Below are positions 40,460-49,675 of a stretch of DNA of 64,000 nucleotides, in pieces. Numbering within the stretch: position 1 is the stretch's first letter; each line of letters starts with the position of its first letter. The stretch is from Ceratopteris richardii. Lineage: Eukaryota; Streptophyta; Polypodiopsida; Polypodiales; Pteridaceae. Under the pieces are notes generated by a model, which was not told the DNA's origin, did not search any database, and saw only the letters and a program-made list of their open reading frames with translations. The stretch covers positions 718,556 through 782,555 of the forward strand of contig CM035416.1 of assembly GCA_020310875.1 (NCBI GenBank), written 5' to 3'. The position numbers were made by a program, and so were the translations under genes.

Positions 40460-40992
40460 GGAGCTCGAAGATGTGTATGTCAAATTGTTAGAGGAAATTC
40501 CTACAAAAATAGTGATTTTCATCACTAAAAGCCATTGTAAATACCATTTCATATTTTTGTAGCTCCATTTTGTGCAAGCCAAGGAGTCCTTGAGCTTGAG
40601 GAGCATTAGAAGTAGCTACCTACCACTTTTCATAATTTTTAGACTCCATTTGAGCCTTCAAATGGGACCTACAACCTAATTTTTAACTAGGCCGGACACT
40701 AGGTCTGGACACGGCCAAAACCTAGTCAAAAACTATAAATAGAGCTAGAGAGCTCATTTTTGGGGGTAGCTTGTAATAGAATTGAACTTGTATGTGCATT
40801 TTGGAAGTAATCTAAAGAACTCCATTGCTTCTCTCTCTTTGTCTTACCTTGTGTGCGCGTGTGTGTATGTGTGTGCATGTTTGTGTGCTTCTCACTCACG
40901 CACTTGTGCCTTCACTTGCTCGAGGTCATCATACCATCCTCATGTCTTCCCGGATTGACATTAAAGGAGGTGCTACTCATCACTGAGCTACA
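40279..40992 (+). repeat. LTR shared by gypsy elements C and F (714 bp)
   Basis: TGTTAGCAG...GAGCTACA with the PPT of C on its left and the PBS of F on its right. It matches the C 5' LTR fragment at about 99 percent but the F 3' LTR (62700) only at roughly nine positions in ten by eye, so by sequence it belongs to C. TATA box at 40734-40741; TG-rich tract 40850-40885. Confidence 0.92.
40734..40741 (+). promoter_or_regulatory. LTR TATA box (C/F)
   Basis: TATAAATA in CTATAAATAGAGCTAG. Confidence 0.7.
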
Positions 40993-41000
40993 CCAAATTT

Positions 41001-41022
41001 TGGCACCGTTGCCGGGGATCGA
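41001..41022 (+). other. Primer-binding site for tRNA-Asp, element F
   Basis: Same 22-base site as in C and D with one mismatch: TGGCACCG for TGGCGCCG, a change at a CpG (41005). Confidence 0.9.
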
Positions 41023-41349
41023 GCTTGTGATGGTAAGACGTAGAGTTGAGGCGTTGGAGTCATAGGTATTTTCTTCACTTTTATCTATTTTCTTTTGTTT
41101 TTATCATCTCCATCATCATCCTCACCATCTCCCACATCCATCTCCATCATCGCGAAAAATTTCAGTTTTTGGTCATATCACCCCACCCATACCATTTCCC
41201 TCATTTCACTTGTGAGAGAGAGCGAGAGAGCGTTTGTGTGCTTGTGATTTTCTGTGTTTTTTGAGAATTTCTGCAGGAATCAACATCCCCAGCAGCTGCA
41301 CCAACTTCAGCAGGTAAAAAATTTTGACTGTGCAGGTCCCGAGGCGTTG

Positions 41350-41970
41350 ACCTCTGTCAATCACGACCGACAGAAAAGTTGACTATTTTGCAAAACAAAG
41401 TGTATAACCATGATGTGTAGGCCTAGGGCATCCTAAATGTGTGCTTGAAATTTTAAAATTCCTCAGTTTTCTATCAATCTCGATCGACCTGTCAATCACG
41501 ATCGACAAACCATGACGGACACTTGCCGACTGACCTGTCAATCGCAACCGACACGTTAATCGCGATCGACAGAGTCAACGACCGACTGACCACGATCGAC
41601 TGAACTTACACGTGACACGTGTCAATCGCGATTGACCCATCAATCGCGATCGACCAGTCAATCGTGACTGACAGCCCCGATGGACCTGTCAATCGCGACC
41701 GACACAGTCAACGATTGCTTGACCATGATGGACAGACCCTCGCGATGGACCTGTCAATCGCGATCGACCCATCAATCGCGATCGACCCATCAATCGCGAC
41801 CGACAGAGTCAACGACCGACTGACCACGATCGACTGAAAATCCAGGCCACGTGTCAATCGCGATTGACCCATCAATCGCGACTGACAGCCATGAAGGACC
41901 TGTCAATCGCGACCGACACGATGATTGCGATTGACCTATCAATCGCGATTGATAGAGCTTGCGAACGCGA
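41350..41970 (+). repeat. Palindrome array, unit GTCAATCGCGATCGACC
   Basis: About 20 units related to GTCAATCGCGAYYGAC with frequent decay, mixed with longer copies carrying GAGTCAACGACCGACTGACCA-like spacers. Same leader position as in A, C and D. Confidence 0.92.
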
Positions 41971-42156
41971 TTGACGGGCAAATTCGACTAATTTTTTAGG
42001 GCAAAAAAGAGTGGTCTATTTTTGACAAATTGTGGAACAAATACTAGGGTTCATCATTGCTTTGTGAGGCCGGTACCCCAAAGCATTTCAAGAAGTCCTG
42101 TCTGCCTGTTAACCTGTTTTAAATCCTATTTTAGCCCCAAAACCCTGAACTGGTCT

Positions 42157-42208
42157 AACTTTCTCATACGAAATCCGATTGCGGTGATTTTTGTTTTGTT
42201 GGAAAGCT
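42157..42208 (+). promoter_or_regulatory. 52-nt leader motif, element F copy
   Basis: AACTT, 12 nt, TCCGATT, 15 nt, TTGTTGGAAAGCT; spacing identical to A, D and copia. Confidence 0.78.
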
Positions 42209-42834
42209 CGTCAGGATTATTAGATAGGGTAATTTGAAGTGACCATATCTTGGGGTAGGAAAACTAAGTTTCCCTTGGGATTGTTTTCCATAAAGGCAAA
42301 AGGCAATTTGGTTAGTGAATTACATGCATGAAAGTGATCTGTCTGTCAACTGAATTCAATTCTTGAGCTAATTGTGGACTTTTTCAAGTTCTTTGAGAGC
42401 ATCAAAGGGTACTTAAAGCAAGAGTAAGTGCGACCTTGGGAACACGCTTCCTAGGCATACAAGGGCAACCAAGGGAAGAAACTTAAGGTTGGAAATTCTC
42501 AACACCCTCTATCAATCCCTAGCATAGGCTAAGTACGGATAGAGGTCTTGATTAATTAAGGACACGTTAAGAACAACCAAGTCCAAGAACTCTAATCACT
42601 CAAGTGCAAGTGTTAGGAGATTACAATTGCGAAACAACCTAAGGGAAAAGAACTTAAATTGAGCGACCACACTCTAAGTACGATAAAAATTAAGTGTTCC
42701 TTGCGACAAAGATTAAATTGGACAAGAAGTGACACCCTAAGGGCAATTTAAAAAAAAAGAACAAGTGACTAATACAAAAGAACTCAGCAACGCAAAGTGT
42801 ACTTGGGAAAATTGGAGATTATTCAATTGGGCTT

Positions 42835-45800
42835 ATGAACCTTAGATGAGGTCGACACCTAGGGAGAGATAGACAAAGTCTTAGATCTTCAGAGGCTAGT
42901 GTTAATCACACTGCTAGGTCTTGGGCCCAGCAGTTGAGCCATTATTCGCACTACCCTAGCTCTGAAACTGGTGAGTCAGAGATGTCGCACGGTATGGAGA
43001 GACCTACAGGAAGTTCAGGTGTGCCATATTTACATAGGGTAGAAGGCTCTTACAAGACGCAACTCGAATACCTTAGGACCAACCGATTAGGTGCTAGCAT
43101 CTATGAGGACGGCCTATGAAGATCTGTGGTCCAGATCAAAAACCCTGACCAATCCATTGGACTAGAGCACCCAGCTGTCAAGTTTGAAAACGGAGCATAC
43201 CTAGACAATGAAGGGACAATATATGTAGTCACCAGTCACCCAGATAGGACAGATGAATTTGGGAATGTGATCTCAGAAGCGGATTTAGGTGACCTGGAGC
43301 AAGGAAACATGGGTGTAGAACCTAGAACCCCCCAAGGCAAATCTGTTCTCACTAGGATTATCACACCAGAGTGGATTCCCCAAGACAATAAGAGCATAGA
43401 TCTATTCTTGAACTGAGAGACTGATGAAGCCTTTTGGAGGTATAGATCTGATCAGCCGAATGAGGTAGGAACAATCATGATATATGAGTTCAAAGATCCA
43501 GATAGTCTAGGCAGAGTGACCTACTTGGATCATGCTTCAGAGAGGGTCTTTGTGGTTACAGAAAATGATAGGCATGCCTACACTTGGAAAGGTGAATTTA
43601 TTTTCCCCCAACCAAGATCGAATGTGTCCTTTGGTCACCCAGGAGCTGGAACATCCCAAGCTCACGGAACTCAAAGAGACAGACATAGAGATAGACCGGA
43701 GGTAAGCTTTGCCAACCCAGTGGGAAGAGACAGAACAAGAAGGGAAACAAATAGAGTGGAACCTGAGGGACTTAGAGCCCCAATGAACCAAAGGAATGCT
43801 GATGATTTCCCTCTGCCAAGGCCTAGGGAACACACCAGGATTTTGAGACCGACTCAGTTAGTTAAGTCCATGAAGAATTACTTCGATGGCACAGGAGACC
43901 CATATGATCATGTGGCCGATTTTAGGCAAGTCTTGAGAGCTGAACAGGTTGAGGACCTGTTCACGCAATATAATGCCTTTGGTCTAACACTTAGGAACAC
44001 AGCCCTTACGTGGTTTCAACCATTGAATGAGAGACAGTTCAGGAGCATAGACCAACTTTTAGAGGCTTTCATCACTGAATTCTCTAAAAGTGGCATAAGG
44101 CATAATACTTCCTCATTGATACACAGCTTCAAGCAGACCCCTCAAGAGACTGTGAGACTTGCAGGAAGAAGATTTAGGCAGTATCTTGAGAGATGCCCTG
44201 TTCCTGAGTTACCGACACCTGCCAAACAAGTGGCTTTATTCTTGGATGGATTGCTAAGTACAAAGTTGCGATCCTATGTGTACTTGAAGGACCCTAGGAC
44301 CATAGAAGAGTGTGTATGCATGTGCATCGACATCGAGGATAACCTAGGGGAGGAACTAGAGCTTTCAAAAATCTACAAAGATTTCGATGGTGCTTCTAGC
44401 CTCTCTTCCTCACAATCCACATCAATTGAGGAACTAGCTGAGAAAGTAGCTCAAAAACTAGGTGTCTCTAGTAAACAAATCCCAAGGTTTGCCCCAGTAA
44501 AGAGGTGCTATACTTGCGGTGGTGACCATATGGCGAACGTATATCCCATCACGGCTCAACCCCAAGTGAATCCTAGTAGCCAATACTGCACCATAGAACG
44601 GAGATACACAAATCACACAGCACAAGACTATCCATACAATAAGCAAGATGTTAGACAAACCTACCCTCAACCCTCTCCACAATAGGGAAGATACCAGAAC
44701 CAGTACCCTCCACAACAATATGGTAGACCGCAACAATCCTATCAACAACCCTACCAAAACCAACAAAGGCCTCAACCTGTGTTAGCTCAACAACCTCCAA
44801 CCCCAGCTAATGTGATTCCTGTAAAGTATGCAGCAGTTGAGGAAAATTTGAATAGAGCTATAGTGCCAGTAACACCATTGCTTTCAGAAAATGATCCTAG
44901 TGACCATAGCTTTGATTCTACACATATTGATAGTCCCCAGGCTTACTACATGCAATCTCCTGAACATGGTGAGTCCTACTATAGTGAAGAACCAAGTGAA
45001 CCTAGTTGGGAGCCAGAGTACGCCAATGTAATGTACACAAACCCTAACTCTAGACCCCAACCTAGGCAGGTAAGACCCCCATTCCCTAGAGGACCATGCT
45101 ACAGATGTCAGGGAGATCATCTCATTCGTGATAGCCCCTTACCTCCACCTACACAACCCCAGTAAGTGACAATTCAAGGCTTTTGCCAAGATTGTGGAAA
45201 GGAGCATCTCTTACGAGATTGTCCAAAGAACCCCAATAATATGCCAAAAATTACTCCTATCAATGTTATTGGGTTAGTTGTAGATTCATCAGGAAGTGTC
45301 ACTTCCACTGCACCAGTACAAGTGATCACTAGAGCCCAGGCTTTGCAGCAGAACCAAGGAGTAGGTCAAGAGAAGAGTGCAGAGGTTAGTGAGACCAAGA
45401 GCATAGCCAAGAAACAATCGAGAGCCTGGAGGGATAGTCGAGAGAGAATGAAAAGACAATGGTCTAAAAAGATGAGTGACTTAGAAGAAAGCATAAGAGA
45501 AACAAAAGCCAAAATTGTTGAACTCACCTCTCAAACAAACTCTCACATACCACCACCATCCTCATTTCCATCACCATCTAACCCACCATCTGTCCCCCTA
45601 CCTCAGACCATCCCACCAACCCCTAGAGTAGGATCAGTATTAGCTGACCCCACTCCTGAAGACATAGACATGATGCTTAAGGCATATCAGGCCAGAATCC
45701 AAGAAGGGCCAAATGTGACGGAGCATGACAAGTGCTACCCCAGAGCTGACCTAGAGATAGAAAGAACCAAGCTTTGCACGAAAATGGTCGCATTGGCTCA

Positions 45801-46176
45801 GACCATGTTTGAAGCCAGTCGTCTCTTCAACTACTCTGGCTCAGCTAAGACACAATTGCACTTGGATGGACTCCTAGAGAAGTTAGAGAGCATAATTGCA
45901 AGATCTGCCAAGGAAGAAAAAAATCAAGGAAGAGATGAGGCAAGCAAAAGAATAAGCCTTCCCCCACAGGAAGCTTTTGTGCCCAATTCCACTGAACCAG
46001 ACACCTCCTCTTCTATGAATAGGTACACACCAGAATTCCTATGAGAGATTCAAGAAGACAAATAGGCTAAAGAAAGTGAAGTCCCTCCTCCCATTGAACT
46101 TGTGGATGACACGCATGATCAATTCCCACAAGATATTCCCTCTATTTATGGAGAGCAGGAGAGTGCACAAAGTCGA
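42835..46176 (+). pseudogene. Element F gag and start of pol
   Basis: One conserved frame from the MNLR start (42835) to the copia insertion, with in-frame stops at 42847 (fifth codon), 43117, 43414, 44683, 45163 and 46042. Capsid region near 43860-44200, gag zinc knuckle near 44508-44550 (its last Cys is Tyr, ANVY), Q/P-rich tail, pol knuckles near 45090-45130 and 45184-45225, then basic and proline-rich linkers. The second half resumes at 52760. Several stops correspond to CGA or CAG codons in sister copies, others do not. Confidence 0.9.
46172..46176. repeat. Target-site duplication of the copia element, left copy
   Basis: GTCGA, repeated at 52755-52759. Confidence 0.95.
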
Positions 46177-46410
46177 TGTTGATGTATGAAACACCACAAG
46201 AAATGAATTAAGGTGACACTAGAACACCTCTATGGTCACCATTAACTCATTGCCACTCCAAACTTTGAGAAATGATAGCCTAAAGTGAGAAGTTTGCTTC
46301 TACAGAAATTCCTAGTCACCGAAATGACATACCTTTAGTATTTTGCTAATTTCTCCTAGCTCAAGTATTATTTCTCCATGAAACTTTATAGGATGAAACT
46401 AGAAGAGTAG

Positions 46411-46462
46411 AGCTTTCCAACAAGCTATCATATGCATCAAACGGAGCTCTAGAACTCAAGTT
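46411..46462 (-). promoter_or_regulatory. 52-nt motif in copia 3' LTR
   Basis: Minus strand AACTT, 12 nt, TCCGTTT, 15 nt, TTGTTGGAAAGCT; the same architecture as in the gypsy leaders. Confidence 0.78.
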
Positions 46463-46550
46463 ATGGCCCTCACAAGATGACCCTGTATGACCTTCCAAAA
46501 CTGGAAATTTTTGCCTGTTTTAGTATTCCTGATGTCCAAAAATAAAAAAT

Positions 46551-46829
46551 TCGATGCCTGGCATCGAATTTCAGTCAAGGTCGATGCCGGGCATCGACTT
46601 TGAGCTTTTTTAGGCCTTTTTTCTGCACCAGAAATACTCTCTTTTACACACACATGAAGAAGACCACTTGTATGCTAGAAGTCGATGCCAGGCATCGACT
46701 TTATGCTCAAACTCGATGCCAGGCATCGAGTTGCTCCACAAACTTCATATTTTTAAAAGATTCAACAATAGTTAACACACAAAGAATGAAAAAATGACTT
46801 ATCAGCCAAGATTCGATGCCAGGCATCGA
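46551..46829 (-). repeat. Five palindromes TCGATGCC-N-GGCATCGA in copia LTR
   Basis: Copies at 46551-46567, 46581-46597, 46682-46698, 46713-46729 and 46813-46829 with central base T, G, A, A, A. The 8-bp arms are perfect inverted repeats. The symmetry extends outwards with different but complementary bases in every copy (T/A, G/C, G/C, C/G, T/A at the first flank), giving 19-23-bp palindromes. Confidence 0.97.
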
Positions 46830-47244
46830 ATTGCTCAGAAAACTTGAACTTTTGAATTCATCACACAGTAGGCAATCATGGAGATGATGGAGAGAGGCTC
46901 ATACACAGAACTTTACTCAGTTCTTCTCATAACTATAAAAAACTCAGAAGTTTTACAGATGCTTTCTCACTCAGAGAAGCCCGACTATACTCAGTCATAC
47001 AAAAATGAGTTCTTCTCACTTTCTCTCTCTCTTCCTCCTTCTTCTTCTCTTCGCGTCAGTTAATACTAACTAACTTATATAGATTTTCTCATTCCCGTGA
47101 TTTTTAAAAAACTTCTAGAACTAAAGTGAACTAACTTTACAAGTATGATACACTTGTGAATTTGTCCCTTCACATAGGCATGGGGTTTTCTTCCTAAGAT
47201 TTGACCTTCAAATATATGTCTAATTAGTGAGTGTTTCTCCAACA

Positions 47245-47254
47245 GCTTCCCCTC
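47245..47254 (-). other. Copia polypurine tract
   Basis: Minus strand GAGGGGAAGC directly before the 3' LTR. Confidence 0.85.
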
Positions 47255-47281
47255 AATCACTAATTGACATTCCCTGTTTCT

Positions 47282-49675
47282 TCATATCTTCTTCTTTTCT
47301 TTTACTCCTGCCATGCTTTTAAATCTGCTGGTCTTCACACCATCCAAGCTCTTTGTCATTATGTCTGCTAACTGATCTTTAGTAGAAATGTACTCCACTT
47401 CAATCTCCTTCTCCATTACCTTTTCTCTGAGAAAATGATACTGTATCTCTATGTGCTTTGTTCTTGCATGAAATACTGGATTTGCTGCAAGATAAAGTGA
47501 ACTCATATTATCTCCATGTATTGTAGGTGTACCTTGATCAATGCCTAAGCTCTTGAACAATGTCTGCATCCATATGACTTCCTTAGCTGCTTCCACAAGT
47601 CCTTTGTACTCTGCTTCAGTTGATGATAATGCTACTGTATGTTGTTTCTTGGAACACCAACTTACAAGCTTATCACCAATGTATATCATGTAACCATGAG
47701 TTGATCTCCTGTCATCTTGATTACCTGCCCAGTCTGAGTCACTGTAGGCTCTCAACTTCAAATCTGATGTAAAAGGATAATATAGTCCTTCCTTTATAGT
47801 TCCTTTGATATATCTGAGAACTCTTTGACCTGCAATCCAATGTGGGTCCTTTGGACAATGCATGAATTGTGACAAAACTCCCACTGCATAACTAAGATCA
47901 GGTCTTGTTAGTGTAGCATAAATCAAACTACCCACAAGAGATTGATACTTCCTCATATCTTTGTAGTCTGCACCATCATATTTACTGAGCTTGTGATTAA
48001 CTTCAAGTGGAGTTGAAGCTTCTCTGCAATTTTCCATATCAAACTTCTTCAACAAGTTCAGAAGATACCTTTCTTGTGACACATATATGCTATGATCTGT
48101 ATAAGTAACTTCCATTCCAAGAAAGTATGATAACTTTCCTAGGTCACTGATCTTGAACTCTTTCTCAAGTAATCTCTTTACCTCCTTGATTCCTTCATCT
48201 GAAGTACCTTTGATTATAATGTCATCTACATAAATACAAATGTAGATTGTACCTTCCTCTGTTCTTTTGATAAGTAGACTTGAATCTGCTTTTGAACTTT
48301 GATATCCAAGATCATTGAGATACTTCACCAGTCTATAGTTCCAAGCTCTTGGAGCTTGCTTCAATCCATACAATGCTCTTCTCAACCTGCAAACAAAATT
48401 TGGATACCTGGAATCTATAAACCCTTGAGGTTGTTCCATGTATACCTCATCTGATATGTATCCATTCAAGAATGCATTTTTTATATCCAATTGACTTAGG
48501 GTCCATCCTTTTGAAGCTGCAATAGCAATGATTGTCCTTATAGTTGACATCTTAGCTACGGGACTGAATGTCTCATCATAATCTATGCCATAGGTCTGGG
48601 CATAGCCTTTCACCACCAATCTAGCTTTGTATCTGGCTATACTTCCATCTGCAAGCTTCTTCACTTTATAAACCCATTTATTTCCAATTACTTTCTTACC
48701 ATTTGGTTTAGGAACAAGTTCCCATGTCTTGTTCTCCTCCAGTGCATTGAACTCTTCCTTCATTGCTTCTTCCCATTGCTTTTTACCTTTAGCTTCATCA
48801 TAGTTCTGAGGTTCTTCATCATCTTTGACCATATATGCATAGTTCTTCTGAGTTATGTAAGAAGTATCATAAGAATACCTTTCTGGTTGTCTTCTAGTCC
48901 TGCTTGACCTTCTTGGTTCACATTCTTCATAGGTTTCTGGATACACTTCTTCATCAAATATAGGAGCTTCTTCATTTCTTCTTGTTAATCCACTTGTGGA
49001 TGTACTTGCTTGCATATAGTCTTCATCTCTATTTACCTGCACAATTGATTTTCCTTTCTCACATCTTCTTACCTCTTCTTCAAATTCTTCAGCTGTATGA
49101 CTTTGATCTGCATACCAACTTTTCTGTTCATCAAATGTAACATCTCTAGAAACAATAAATTGTTTTGTTAGAGGATTCCACAACCTGTAACCCATCTGCT
49201 TTTCATCATAACCAATGAACACATATTTTTCTGCCTTTGGTTCAAGTTTATGCCTAAGTTGTGATGGCACATAAGCATATGCAATTGATCCAAACACTCT
49301 ACAATGATCTAGTGTTGGTTTCTTACCCCACCAAGCTTCATATGGAGTCATACCATTGAGAGCTGCACATGGTAATCTATTCACAAGATATGTAGCTGTA
49401 TTTACAGCTTCAGCCCAAAGATAATTTGGACAATTCTTCTCCTTCAACATAGCTCTAGCAAACTCAACCAAAGTCCTGTTCCTTCTTTCTGCTACACCAT
49501 TTTGTTGTGGTGTATACCTGCAAGTTATTTCTCTCTTAATACCTGCATTCCAAAGATAATCATTGAACTCTTGGGAGAAATATTCTCCCCCTCCATCAGA
49601 CCTCAGTCTCTTAAGCTTTTGACCTGTGACTCTCTCTGCATATGCATGAAAATGCTTGAAAGCTCCAAACACTTC
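47282..49675 (-). CDS. Copia pol, 3' part: integrase end, reverse transcriptase, RNase H
   Basis: Open for 796 codons from the first Met at 49672, in the frame of the upstream ORF and separated from it by one TGA. It carries the second integrase Asp (RSDGGGEY) and Glu (NGVAERRNRTL), the copia integrase tail (YEAWWGKKPTLDHCRVFGS), the RT (WELVPKP, DYDETFSPVAKM, QLDIKNAFLNG, YVDDIIIKG) and RNase H (YSDSDWAGNQDDRRSTHG, SSTEAEY, ADIMTKSL). These match Ty1/copia order and motifs. The RT, including YVDD, looks intact. Lineage within copia not assigned. Confidence 0.93.
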   Translation of the reverse strand, partial: EVFGAFKHFHAYAERVTGQKLKRLRSDGGGEYFSQEFNDYLWNAGIKREITCRYTPQQNGVAERRNRTLVEFARAMLKEKNCPNYLWAEAVNTATYLVNRLPCAALNGMTPYEAWWGKKPTLDHCRVFGSIAYAYVPSQLRHKLEPKAEKYVFIGYDEKQMGYRLWNPLTKQFIVSRDVTFDEQKSWYADQSHTAEEFEEEVRRCEKGKSIVQVNRDEDYMQASTSTSGLTRRNEEAPIFDEEVYPETYEECEPRRSSRTRRQPERYSYDTSYITQKNYAYMVKDDEEPQNYDEAKGKKQWEEAMKEEFNALEENKTWELVPKPNGKKVIGNKWVYKVKKLADGSIARYKARLVVKGYAQTYGIDYDETFSPVAKMSTIRTIIAIAASKGWTLSQLDIKNAFLNGYISDEVYMEQPQGFIDSRYPNFVCRLRRALYGLKQAPRAWNYRLVKYLNDLGYQSSKADSSLLIKRTEEGTIYICIYVDDIIIKGTSDEGIKEVKRLLEKEFKISDLGKLSYFLGMEVTYTDHSIYVSQERYLLNLLKKFDMENCREASTPLEVNHKLSKYDGADYKDMRKYQSLVGSLIYATLTRPDLSYAVGVLSQFMHCPKDPHWIAGQRVLRYIKGTIKEGLYYPFTSDLKLRAYSDSDWAGNQDDRRSTHGYMIYIGDKLVSWCSKKQHTVALSSTEAEYKGLVEAAKEVIWMQTLFKSLGIDQGTPTIHGDNMSSLYLAANPVFHARTKHIEIQYHFLREKVMEKEIEVEYISTKDQLADIMTKSLDGVKTSRFKSMAGVKEKKKI

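Larger units (their letters stand above)
12624..40992 (+). mobile_element. Ty3/gypsy element C, interrupted by element D
   Basis: Plus-strand copy in two pieces, 12624-18231 and 35232-40992, with element D inserted between them. The reading frame resumes correctly when D and one CCATG are left out, which supports a single original element. It keeps a 5'-truncated LTR, PBS, leader, gag and protease, but has lost nearly all RT (near 36575) and everything from the second HHCC module to the middle of the 3' ORF (near 37653). Where they overlap, its two LTRs differ by four substitutions and one 2-bp indel in about 430 bp, despite the heavily damaged coding region. Confidence 0.9.
41023..42834 (+). 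other. Element F 5' leader
   Basis: Donor-like GATG^GTAAGACG (GT at 41033-41034), an ATC-rich microsatellite near 41104-41125, the palindrome array (about 41350-41970), the 52-nt motif (42157-42208), and a decayed counterpart of the C/D acceptor block (CTAATTG...TTTTCAAG near 42368-42388). The gag ATG is at 42835. Confidence 0.78.
46177..47244 (-). repeat. Copia 3' LTR (1068 bp)
   Basis: Minus-strand start at 47244 (TGTTGGAGAAAC), end at 46177. TATA-like TATATAAG at 47081-47074, five 17-nt palindromes at 46551-46829 and the 52-nt motif at 46411-46462, all downstream of the TATA box in RNA sense. Confidence 0.95.

Noticed and set aside
46177-47244. Solo LTR or separate element at 46177-47244
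   Set aside because: It pairs with 51687-52754 (same length, four differences), with matching TSD, PBS and PPT, so it is one LTR of a complete copia element.
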